14,154 bases of DNA from JBLHHI01 sp047614125 (GTDB taxonomy: Bacteria; Bacteroidota; Bacteroidia; NS11-12g; UBA9320), in NCBI GenBank assembly GCA_047614125.1, contig JBLHHI010000090.1:1-14154 (forward strand), read 5' to 3'. Position 1 is the stretch's first letter, and each line of letters opens with the position of its first letter. The notes beneath the pieces were generated by a model. That model saw only the letters and a list, made by a program, of their open reading frames with translations. It had not been told where the DNA came from and made no database searches. The translations under genes were made by a program, and so were the position numbers. Below, piece by piece: positions 7,497 to 14,154 of this stretch.

Positions 7497-7970
7497 ATGA
7501 CATTTACAAAGCAAATTGCAAAACATTTTAAGGAAGTCTTTTACGGTGGAAATTGGACGGCTTCAAATCTCCAAGAACAATTGATTGATGTTACGCACCA
7601 AGAAGCAAAACAGAAAATTGGCTCTCTTAACACCATTCTTACTCTTACGTACCACATTCATTACTACGTCCGGATGGTTTTGCAAGTGCTGGAAGGTGGC
7701 AAACTCGAAGGAAACGATACGTTCAGCTTCGATCATCCGCAAATAACCTCGGAAGAGGAATGGCAGAACATGAAGGAAATGATGTGGCTCGAAGCAAATT
7801 GTTTTATAGCGTGCATCGAAGAAATTCCAGATGAAAAATTGTTGGAAGTCTTCGTGAATGAGAAATATGGAATCATGTATAGAAACCTTCAAGGAATTGT
7901 AGAACACAGTCACTACCATTTGGGCCAAATTGCACTGCTTAAAAAGTTAATTCGATCGGAAAATTTATGA
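7497..7970 (+). CDS. DinB-family (DinB/YfiT-like four-helix) protein
   Basis: The 157-residue, mostly helical protein has the spacing of metal-binding His residues found in the DinB/YfiT superfamily: one in the second helix (H53 or H55, in YHIHYY) and two near the C-terminus in EHSHYHLGQI (H137 and H141). This superfamily includes thiol-dependent transferases and many stress-linked proteins of unknown reaction. It is unrelated to the Escherichia coli polymerase DinB. The protein should be cytoplasmic. Its stop codon overlaps the start of the next gene in ATGA, so the two are very probably translated from one message. The specific reaction cannot be assigned. Confidence 0.85.
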   Translation: MTFTKQIAKHFKEVFYGGNWTASNLQEQLIDVTHQEAKQKIGSLNTILTLTYHIHYYVRMVLQVLEGGKLEGNDTFSFDHPQITSEEEWQNMKEMMWLEANCFIACIEEIPDEKLLEVFVNEKYGIMYRNLQGIVEHSHYHLGQIALLKKLIRSENL

Positions 7971-8635
7971 ATGTAATAATCACAGGAGCAACCGGCATGG
8001 TTGGCAAGGGCGTACTTTTTGAATGTTGTGATCACCCGAAAGTAGATCGCGTATTATCAATTTCGAGAAGACCGTGCGGAGAAACGCATCCAAAACTGGA
8101 AGAAGTGTTGCACACAGATTTCTCGGAATTTGAATCCATATCAGACAAACTCGTTGGTTTCGACACATGTTTTTCGTCGATGGGCGTGAGTGCTGCAGGA
8201 ATGGATGAAGCTAAATATACTAGGCTAACACATGGAACCACATTGGCGCTGGCAAGGGAGGTAATCAAACACAATCCAAAAGCTACCTTTATCTACGTTT
8301 CCGGACAAGGTACCGATTCTACAGAAAAAGGTCGACAAATGTGGGCACGGGTAAAGGGGAAAACCGAAAATGATCTTTTAAAACTTGGATTTGAAAAGTG
8401 CTTTGTGTTTCGGCCGGGGGCAATCATTCCGTTGCGAGGAATTCAACCCAGCTCGAAGTTGTATCGAGTTTTAATTAATAACCTCGGTTGGCTCATCAAG
8501 CTGATTAAATTCGTTTCACCGAATTCTGTGGTGGATACATCCCAAATCGGCAAGGCCATGATTAATGCTCATTTAAAGGGATATTCAAAAGAGGTGATTA
8601 CACCTAAGGATATGTTGTTGCTTTCGTCGAATTGA
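7967..8635 (+). CDS. Atypical SDR, NAD(P)-binding epimerase-like protein
   Basis: The 222-residue Rossmann-fold protein starts with the dinucleotide-binding motif TGATGMVG (residues 6-13). A strand ending in YVSGQGT (110-116) and a block MWARVKGKTE (125-134, with K130) occupy the places of the catalytic Ser-Tyr-Lys region of classical SDRs. The Tyr is not at its usual site, which is common in atypical SDRs. A block FRPGAIIP follows near 148-155. The protein is likely an NAD(P)-dependent oxidoreductase or a redox-sensing or chaperone-like SDR. No substrate can be named. The start is an ATG overlapping the DinB-family stop codon by 4 bp, which implies translational coupling and possibly a joint role. 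Confidence 0.85.
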   Translation: MNVIITGATGMVGKGVLFECCDHPKVDRVLSISRRPCGETHPKLEEVLHTDFSEFESISDKLVGFDTCFSSMGVSAAGMDEAKYTRLTHGTTLALAREVIKHNPKATFIYVSGQGTDSTEKGRQMWARVKGKTENDLLKLGFEKCFVFRPGAIIPLRGIQPSSKLYRVLINNLGWLIKLIKFVSPNSVVDTSQIGKAMINAHLKGYSKEVITPKDMLLLSSN

Positions 8636-8720
8636 ATTAAATGAGATTATTAGCGTGCGAATCGGAACAATTTCTTTGTCAGCTTGTTATCATTAAAGCG
8701 AAAAACTAATAAAGAACAGG

Positions 8721-9101
8721 ATGGAATCAGATACGCAAAGACATTATGCCAAAATTGAACCATACAAAAGAAAGCTGGGGCTCGTTTTAAACGGAGAAGT
8801 AATTGCGCAAACCAACAACGCATTGATATTAAAAGAAGTAGGAAATTCTGTGTACAATCCTGTTTTTTACTTTCCAAAGGAAGACGTTAAAATGGCTTTG
8901 TTAGATGCCGAAACCGAACGTTCAAGTACGTGCCCAATTAAGGGGGTAGCATCGTATTGGAACTTAAAGTCGGGCAAAACTGATTCGTATTTTGCCTGGA
9001 GCTATGAAGAACCACTTGCTCAGTCTAAAAAAATAGCGGGCTATTTGGCCTTTAACCTCGACTACCTAACCTTGGTGTCGGAACCCATTGATAGCCAATA
9101 A
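8721..9101 (+). CDS. DUF427 domain-containing protein
   Basis: This 126-residue soluble protein consists of a single DUF427 domain. Family features visible are LVLNGEVIAQTNNALILKE at 21-39, YFPKEDV at 50-56, CPIKGVASYW at 71-80, AWSYEEP at 92-98 and IAGYLAF at 105-111. DUF427 is a small beta-rich fold found across bacteria and fungi with no established reaction. It lies 85 bp downstream of the SDR on the same strand, so it could be part of the same unit or have its own promoter. No clean -7 element is seen in the gap. It starts at an ATG preceded by AAAGAACAGG, a weak purine-rich stretch. Confidence 0.88.
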   Translation: MESDTQRHYAKIEPYKRKLGLVLNGEVIAQTNNALILKEVGNSVYNPVFYFPKEDVKMALLDAETERSSTCPIKGVASYWNLKSGKTDSYFAWSYEEPLAQSKKIAGYLAFNLDYLTLVSEPIDSQ

Positions 9102-9151
9102 ATTAAGCTGATATTAGGCTCTTCTATTTGTAGTCGAACGGCATTCGCAGT

Positions 9152-9165
9152 CGTTGCAAGCAACG
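9152..9165. repeat. Short perfect inverted repeat downstream of the DUF427 gene
   Basis: CGTTGC-AA-GCAACG is an exact palindrome about 50 bases after the DUF427 stop codon. The effective hairpin would be a five-pair stem with a CAAG loop. No T-run follows on either strand, so it is a poor intrinsic terminator. The context GCAGTCGTTGCAAGCAACG is similar in style to short palindromic REP-like elements, but I see only one copy. Confidence 0.4.
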
Positions 9166-9178
9166 GTATAAAGAAATC

Positions 9179-9810
9179 CTAAAAATTTCTCAACCAAGAT
9201 GCCATTGGGAATGCATACACATTCCGAGGGTTCGCCTCGTCTACTAAAACGTTCGGATTTATAACTGTATAAAAACCAAATTGCCATGCACTATTATTTC
9301 TTTTACCTTTAAAGTGCATACTTGGGCAAAAGATGAGCGTAGGTGCAGTATACACTTCGTCCACTAATTTGCCTTTGTAAAACGTAAAATCTTCCGTTTT
9401 GTATTCTGTAACCCAAAATATATTGGGAAAAACCCGTCCCATTGCCCTCCAGAAACATACCTAACATCGTGAAGCACCACTTCCTCAGAATACTCTGCAA
9501 TTTTATGATGACCTCTAATAAACGCCATTCCCTCAAATATAAAGCTTGCTTTTTTGCCAACAGGAATGATACCGGAAAGTCCTATCATTGGCGCATGATA
9601 GCTGTTATCTACCAAAGGTGAAACCAAGCGATCCATTATTGCACGGGCTTCTTTTGGACCACTCCCCACATACCTATCATAATCACTAGCGTTACCTACT
9701 TCTAGATGGATATATCCCATGGTTAGACTGATGTTTGAACGCTGATTTCCTTGAGTAACCTTAGCCCATGTAGGACTACGAAAACCAAAAGCTGATAACC
9801 TGAGTTCGAT
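9179..9810 (-). pseudogene. Decayed outer-membrane beta-barrel-like protein, frameshifted and N-truncated
   Basis: Two minus-strand frames join into one protein. The upstream frame (from 9810, through MGYIHLEVG at 9720, to GGQWDG) and the downstream frame (FPNIFWVTEYKTEDF to SWLRNF, stop at 9179) meet at an A5 run at 9428-9432, read as T5 on the coding strand. Adding one T gives a continuous GGQWDGFFPNIFW. Features are alternating short hydrophobic strands, SGIIPVGKKASFIFEG, PTLIFCPSMHF, AWQFGFYTV and the ending PMASWLRNF with a terminal Phe. These resemble the last strands of Bacteroidota outer-membrane barrels of unknown function. The frame is closed by TGA at 9811-9813 and has no signal peptide, so the N-terminal half is missing. 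The remaining bases of 9102-9938 hold no recognisable gene. A sequencing indel could mimic the frameshift but not the truncation. Confidence 0.65.
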
Positions 9811-9938
9811 TCATATTTTGAATTCAGAACGCAGAGCATTTAAACAGGCGTAAAGTTGTTTGTGTTGGATATCCTCACGCTCATCGAAAGCTTTGAACCG
9901 AATGGTTATTGATGCTTTTTGAAATGTATTTTTGAAAA

Positions 9939-11177
9939 GTGGAGCTTTTAAAAGAAGTATACATAACCCTTCGAAGAAACGTAATGCGTTCCTTTCTTAC
10001 CGCCTTTGGGGTAAGTTGGGGCATCTTCATGCTCATTATTATTCTGGGCTTGGGCAAGGGGTTGGAAAATGGAGTACAAAGCTTGTTTAACGGCTTTAGC
10101 ACAAATTCTATGTTCTTATGGGGGCAAACCACCTCTTTGCCGTACAAAGGTTTCCCCGAAGGGCGCAGAGTTCAGCTTAAAATGGATGATGTGGGGTATC
10201 TAAAACAACGAGTTGATGGAATTAAGATTTTGGCTCCAAGAACCCAGTTGGGGGGGCATCGGGGCGGAAACAATGTAATCTACCAGAACGAAACGGGTGC
10301 CTTTGGCATCAACGGAGACATCCCAGAAATTATAGACGTTTACCAATGGGAAATGCCGCACGGCAGGTTTATTAATCAAATGGATCTAAACGAGCGCCGT
10401 AAGGTATGTGTAATAGGCGCACGTGTTGTGGACGTATTGTTTAAAGAAGAAAATCCAATTAATAAATATGTAGAAATTAATGGCGTCTTTTTTCAAGTCA
10501 TCGGCATTTTTAAAACTCAGTCGTCTGGAGATCGTGCCGAGCGCGATGAGCAAACCATAATTATACCCATAACTACCTTTGCCAAAGCCTTTAATGGAGG
10601 AGATGATGTGAATTGGATGGCCATAGTTTGTGAAGACAACTACTCGGCATCTAAAGTTGAAAATGAGATTAAACAAGTGCTAAAAGTGAAGCATAAGATA
10701 GATCCCAATGATCCAAGAGGTTTTGGAAGTTTTAATGCCGAAGAGCGCTTCCGGCCCATGCAGATGACCTTTTTAACCGTTCGTTTCATTTCTTGGTTTG
10801 TTGGAATAATGACCCTCATTGCCGGTGTGATTGGTGTGAGTAACATCTTGCTCGTGAGCGTTAAAGAGCGAACTAAGGAAATTGGAATACGAAGGGCCAT
10901 TGGCGCTAAACCCGTGGCAATATTGACACAAATTGTTGTTGAAGCCGTGATGCTCACAATGATTGCCGGGTACTTTGGCATGATGGCCGGTATTTGGTTG
11001 GTGGAAGGCATAGCAGGTTTTAGCGAAGGAAGTGAGATGTTTAAAAATCCGGAAGTTGAAATCCAAGTAGCGCTTACTGCGTTGGCTGTGTTAATAATTT
11101 GCGGATGCTTGGCTGGGCTTCTTCCAGCGCGAAGAGCTTTGCAAATAAGCCCGGTGGAAGCACTGCGATACGAGTAG
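9939..11177 (+). CDS. ABC transporter permease, MacB/FtsX type
   Basis: The 412-residue permease has the four-helix MacB layout. The first membrane helix is near 19-40 (MRSFLTAFGVSWGIFML), followed by a large extracytoplasmic domain (about 45-275), then three C-terminal helices near 281-303, 333-355 and 376-396. The FtsX signature SVKERTKEIGIRRAIGAKP follows helix 2, and the ending LLPARRALQISPVEALRYE is typical. Such permeases work with a separate ATPase, and often an adaptor, in moving lipoproteins, peptides or drugs or in mechanotransmission. Neither partner is in the window, so it is an orphan here. The start is a GTG at 9939: an in-frame TGA lies six bases upstream and the N-terminal length fits the family. 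An ATG at 9984 would cut into the region before helix 1. Confidence 0.88.
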   Translation: MELLKEVYITLRRNVMRSFLTAFGVSWGIFMLIIILGLGKGLENGVQSLFNGFSTNSMFLWGQTTSLPYKGFPEGRRVQLKMDDVGYLKQRVDGIKILAPRTQLGGHRGGNNVIYQNETGAFGINGDIPEIIDVYQWEMPHGRFINQMDLNERRKVCVIGARVVDVLFKEENPINKYVEINGVFFQVIGIFKTQSSGDRAERDEQTIIIPITTFAKAFNGGDDVNWMAIVCEDNYSASKVENEIKQVLKVKHKIDPNDPRGFGSFNAEERFRPMQMTFLTVRFISWFVGIMTLIAGVIGVSNILLVSVKERTKEIGIRRAIGAKPVAILTQIVVEAVMLTMIAGYFGMMAGIWLVEGIAGFSEGSEMFKNPEVEIQVALTALAVLIICGCLAGLLPARRALQISPVEALRYE

Positions 11178-11195
11178 TCGAAACACTTTAGCAGT

Positions 11196-11203
11196 TATTT
11201 TTG
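11196..11203 (+). promoter_or_regulatory. Candidate -7 promoter element of the T9SS plug gene
   Basis: TATTTTTG matches the Bacteroidota TAnnTTTG element exactly and is followed by CC. It lies 70 bases before the chosen ATG at 11274, which would leave a leader of about 65 bases. No clear -33 TTG is visible at the expected spacing. Confidence 0.4.
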
Positions 11204-11273
11204 CCGTACGCTAACTCACTTTATTAAATTGGTGCGTTATTTGTACGTAACGATTTATAATTCGCAGGTTTAC

Positions 11274-12569
11274 ATGAACAATCGCTTCTTCCTTTTAAAA
11301 ACATCGGCAATCAGTTTCTTAGTATTCTTTTCAACTTCGGTTTTTGCTCAATACCCAGATCTTAAATACGCAAACTACGTATATGATGATTTGGTAGAAA
11401 CTGTTATTATGACGAGGAACGGTTCGATCTATAATCCGGTGCCAATAATAGGCTTAGGTTCCGTTAATAGCTTGGTTCTGAAGTTTGACAAGCTCGAAGC
11501 AAGCAACGAATTTTATCAATATACCTACGTGCATTGTTCATCCAATTGGGAGCCGAGCAATCTTCAAAAATCAGAATACATCGAAGGGCAAACCATGGGT
11601 GAGGTTAAATCATTTACCTTTTCGAGCAATACCTTTCAGCAGTACGTAAATTACAAGATGACCTTTCCATCGGCCGATATGAAGCTCACGAAATCGGGCA
11701 ATTACTTAATAAAGATATTTCGGAACTTCGATGAAAACGATTTGGTTCTGACTCAACGATTTATGATGGTAGAAAATGTTGCAAAGGTAGATGCCACGGT
11801 AAAACCAGCAACTGGGCCTAAAGATCGGTTCTCGAAACAAGAAGTTGATTTTGATGTGGATTACGAAAACTATTCCATTCAAAACCCCTTCAACGATGTG
11901 AAGGCCGTAATACTTCAAAACAACAGCTGGAACTCGGCAATCTTCAACTTGAAGCCTGTTTTTGTTAACAACAACGTACTCTCTTTCAATTACGAAGATG
12001 AAAACCTTTTTTTAGGAACGAATGAATACCGGTTTTTTGACATACGAACCCTGCGACTTTTTAGCCTTAATGTTCGAGAAAAATTCACCGATTCGATGGT
12101 CAATGTTGTTTTGCGGGGCGATGAATCTCGTGCCCATCTCGAATACGTGCAAATGGCAGATTATAACGGAAAGCGTGTAATACAAAGTACCGATGGTATG
12201 GATGTTACGGAGCAAGGCGATTATGCTTTAGTACACTTTACCTTTCGATCGGAGCAACCCATTAGCGCAGGTGATATATACCTCTACGGCGAAATGACCA
12301 ACTGGCAAATCCACCCCAAATATAAACTCACCTACTTCCCAGCCATTAAGGCGTACTACACCAAAGTTAAACTCAAACAGAGTTATTATAACTATCAGTA
12401 TGTGGTCTTGGATGAGGAGGAAGAAAAAGCAGATTTCGCGTTTACCGAAGGCAACCACTCCGAAACCGAAAACGACTATCAAATCTTAATTTATCACTAC
12501 GATTTATTTTACGGCTACGATCGATTAATCGCTTCGGGTACTGCCAACTCGCGGGATACAAGGCGATAA
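11274..12569 (+). CDS. Type IX secretion system plug protein (DUF5103)
   Basis: The 431-residue protein starts with a signal peptide (about residues 1-26, ending SVFAQ) followed by YPDLKYANYVYDD, the usual beginning of mature DUF5103 proteins. Further family features are the conserved early domain (GSVNSLVLKFDKLE, then YQYTYVHCSSNW) and a later domain with DIYLYGEMTNWQ near 331-343. In Flavobacterium johnsoniae the protein of this family closes the periplasmic end of the SprA translocon pore, so this product should serve T9SS cargo export from the periplasmic side. I chose the ATG at 11274 because it puts the signal peptide at the N-terminus. A TTG at 11229 in the same frame would add 15 residues in front. 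The gene stands alone between the ABC permease and dprA, away from other T9SS core genes. Confidence 0.88.
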   Translation: MNNRFFLLKTSAISFLVFFSTSVFAQYPDLKYANYVYDDLVETVIMTRNGSIYNPVPIIGLGSVNSLVLKFDKLEASNEFYQYTYVHCSSNWEPSNLQKSEYIEGQTMGEVKSFTFSSNTFQQYVNYKMTFPSADMKLTKSGNYLIKIFRNFDENDLVLTQRFMMVENVAKVDATVKPATGPKDRFSKQEVDFDVDYENYSIQNPFNDVKAVILQNNSWNSAIFNLKPVFVNNNVLSFNYEDENLFLGTNEYRFFDIRTLRLFSLNVREKFTDSMVNVVLRGDESRAHLEYVQMADYNGKRVIQSTDGMDVTEQGDYALVHFTFRSEQPISAGDIYLYGEMTNWQIHPKYKLTYFPAIKAYYTKVKLKQSYYNYQYVVLDEEEEKADFAFTEGNHSETENDYQILIYHYDLFYGYDRLIASGTANSRDTRR

Positions 12570-12634
12570 CAGTGTTGGTTACGCACTCTAGAACAAGGTT
12601 TAACGCGAAATGTAAAGATTTTAACCGAATCTTT

Positions 12635-12642
12635 TATCTTTG
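12635..12642 (+). promoter_or_regulatory. Candidate -7 promoter element of dprA-queA
   Basis: TATCTTTG is an exact TAnnTTTG match ending 11 bases before the dprA ATG. It would start transcription only about five or six bases upstream of the start codon, giving a very short leader. No good -33 TTG is seen. It would make dprA and queA a transcription unit separate from the T9SS plug gene. Confidence 0.45.
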
Positions 12643-12653
12643 TGTAAACCACC

Positions 12654-13754
12654 ATGAAAACCGAACTAATCTATCAGCTCGCATTGAGCAAAATTCCGCA
12701 TATTGGCGATGTTTTGGCAAAAAACTTAGTGGGCTACTGCGGCAGCCCGGAAGCCGTGTTTAAAGAACCGCTTTCCAAGCTTTTAAAAATTCCAGGAATC
12801 GGACCAGAACTGGCCAAGCATGTGCACCGCTTTAACGACTTTGAAGAAATGGAAAAAGAAAGCCGCTTCATTACGTCCAATAACATTAAAGCCATTTTTT
12901 ACACTTCGCCGGATTATCCAAAGAGATTAAAACACATTCCTTCGGCACCGCTCATGATATTTCAAAAAGGCCGTATGGATTTGAACGGAACGCGAATGAT
13001 TGGCATCGTTGGGACCCGAAAGCCAACTGCCTTTGCCAAAGAATTTACAGAACAACTTGTATCGGATTTGGCAACCTATAATTGCAAGATAATCAGTGGG
13101 TTGGCCTACGGAATTGATGGATGCGTTCACCGCTCGTGTGTGAAGTATGGAATCGAAACAGCCGGTGTTCTGGCCCATGGTCTGGATCGAATCTACCCCG
13201 AACTTCATCGTTCGATGGCTCATAAAATGGTGGAAAAGGGCGGCGCCTTGCTCACCGAGAACTTTACAGGAACTGTTCCGGATCGAGAAAATTTTCCTAA
13301 AAGAAATCGAATTGTTTCCGGTTTGGTAGATGCCATCATCGTTATCGAATCGTCAACCACCGGGGGCTCAATGATTACCGCAAATCTTGCCTTCCAATAC
13401 AACAGAGAAGTACTGGCGGTTCCAACCTCACCCATCTCAGATGTGCTCGGTGGATGCAATTCATTGATTAAAACAAACCGTGCTCATTTAATGGAATCGG
13501 CCGACGATGTGGCCAGAATTTTAAACTACGATTTAACCGCCGCATTGCCTTCGGCACAACTCCATATAAACCTCGATCTCAATCCAAACGAAAGCCGTAT
13601 TTTTGAAGCCCTAAAAGCACGCGGAATTCAAACAATTGATGCACTTTCGGAAAATACAGGATTGACTGTTAGTAAGTTAGCCATGTCGTTGCTTGAAATG
13701 GAGTTTAGAAACTTAGTTCGAAATTTACCCGGGAAACAGTATCAGCTCGTATGA
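12654..13754 (+). CDS. dprA: DNA-processing protein DprA
   Basis: DprA binds incoming single-stranded DNA during natural transformation and loads RecA onto it. The 366-residue protein has the full family layout: N-terminal helix-hairpin-helix region (IPHIGDVLAKNL, then LLKIPGIGPELAKHV), a Rossmann-like core with GTRKPT at 120-125, SGLAYGID at 148-155, GVLAHGLDRIYP and FPKRNRIVSG at 214-223, then GGSMITANLAF and REVLAVP. A C-terminal winged-helix region (about 300-366, ALKARGIQTIDALSENTGL) completes it. Length and motifs look intact, so the organism may be transformable, though dprA is also common in non-transforming bacteria. It starts at an ATG close behind a -7-like element and overlaps queA by 4 bp. 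Confidence 0.96.
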   Translation: MKTELIYQLALSKIPHIGDVLAKNLVGYCGSPEAVFKEPLSKLLKIPGIGPELAKHVHRFNDFEEMEKESRFITSNNIKAIFYTSPDYPKRLKHIPSAPLMIFQKGRMDLNGTRMIGIVGTRKPTAFAKEFTEQLVSDLATYNCKIISGLAYGIDGCVHRSCVKYGIETAGVLAHGLDRIYPELHRSMAHKMVEKGGALLTENFTGTVPDRENFPKRNRIVSGLVDAIIVIESSTTGGSMITANLAFQYNREVLAVPTSPISDVLGGCNSLIKTNRAHLMESADDVARILNYDLTAALPSAQLHINLDLNPNESRIFEALKARGIQTIDALSENTGLTVSKLAMSLLEMEFRNLVRNLPGKQYQLV

Positions 13755-14154
13755 CGCAAAACGATTACAAAAGGATTTCCATTACAGATTTCGACTACGA
13801 TCTTCCAACGCAAAACATCGCGCAACAACCACCAGCAATTCGCGGATCTTCCAAACTGCTTGTGCACAGATTTGGAGAAACCACACATGCTAACTTTTTC
13901 GACATCAGCAACTTCATCCCGTCAAATGCCCGGTTGGTTTTTAACGATACCAAGGTTATTGCCGCCCGCATCTTTGCCCACCGAGAAACGGGAGCCAAGA
14001 TTGAACTGTTTTTACTCAGTCCTATTTCGCCCTTTACCGACATGGAGCAAGCGTTACTGGTTAGAAATGAGCCAGTTGTATGGCAAGGTATGATTGGAAA
14101 CGCCCGTAAATGGAAGGTTGGAGAACGTCTGGTTTTGGAGGTTGGCTTTGTCGT
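13751..14154 (+). CDS. queA: S-adenosylmethionine:tRNA ribosyltransferase-isomerase QueA, N-terminal part
   Basis: QueA transfers the ribosyl part of S-adenosylmethionine to preQ1 in tRNA, making epoxyqueuosine in the queuosine pathway. The window holds the first 134 codons. Visible family motifs are FDYDLPTQNIAQQP near the N-terminus, SKLLVHRFG, ARLVFNDTKVIAARIF and GAKIELFLLSP, followed by VVWQGMIGNARKWKVGERL. The ATG at 13751 overlaps the dprA stop codon in ATGA, so translation is likely coupled to dprA. The gene is cut by the window edge and not visibly damaged. Confidence 0.95.
   Translation, partial: MTQNDYKRISITDFDYDLPTQNIAQQPPAIRGSSKLLVHRFGETTHANFFDISNFIPSNARLVFNDTKVIAARIFAHRETGAKIELFLLSPISPFTDMEQALLVRNEPVVWQGMIGNARKWKVGERLVLEVGFV

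Noticed and set aside
9152..9165. Intrinsic terminator for the DUF427 gene
   Set aside because: The palindrome has a tiny loop and no following T-run on either strand.
9801..9815. tRNA-like T-loop sequence GTTCGATTC, a possible tRNA fragment or attachment site
   Set aside because: The flanking bases do not pair into a T stem and no acceptor, D or anticodon arms can be drawn around it.
9811..9990. Open minus-strand frame ending ...ALRSEFKI before the barrel remnant
   Set aside because: It has no start codon, runs antisense into the permease gene where it must be a shadow, and resembles no family I know; kept only as a possible chance open frame.

Overview
The window is a chromosomal stretch of a Bacteroidota bacterium, most likely of the order Flavobacteriales. 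The phylum call rests on four things: a secreted protein ending in a type A type IX secretion (T9SS) sorting domain, a T9SS plug protein, a small zinc-ribbon protein of a family that I know from Bacteroidota, and several upstream sites matching the TAnnTTTG -7 promoter element of this phylum. The order-level guess is inference from protein style. No species can be named from the sequence alone.

Layout from left to right. A minus-strand gene (59-1459) encodes a secreted PQQ-type sugar dehydrogenase carrying a T9SS sorting domain. A 303-base divergent intergenic region follows and contains a perfect six-copy array of a 10-bp unit (1675-1734). On the plus strand come a small zinc-ribbon protein of unknown function (1763-2131), a CPBP-type membrane protein (2239-3186) and recG (3188-5281), the last two almost touching. 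About 360 bases of degenerate palindromic intergenic repeat separate recG from a convergent minus-strand GT-C-like membrane glycosyltransferase (5642-7180). A plus-strand set then begins: a doubtful small ORF, a DinB-family protein and an atypical SDR (4-bp overlap), followed by a DUF427 protein. The stretch 9102-9938 holds only a decayed, frameshifted minus-strand remnant of what looks like an outer-membrane beta-barrel protein. Next are an orphan MacB/FtsX-type ABC permease (9939-11177), the T9SS plug protein (11274-12569), dprA (12654-13754) and the start of queA, which overlaps dprA by 4 bp and runs off the right edge.

Functionally the region is a mixture of housekeeping genes (recG and dprA for recombination and DNA uptake, queA for queuosine tRNA modification), envelope and secretion genes (the T9SS plug protein and one T9SS cargo, not in one operon) and poorly characterised accessory proteins. 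I see no phage, IS transposase, CRISPR array, toxin-antitoxin pair or obvious new multi-gene system. The points most worth a second look are the 10-bp tandem array before the zinc-ribbon gene, the altered active site of the CPBP protein, the homopolymer frameshift in the beta-barrel remnant and the palindromic repeat mosaic after recG.
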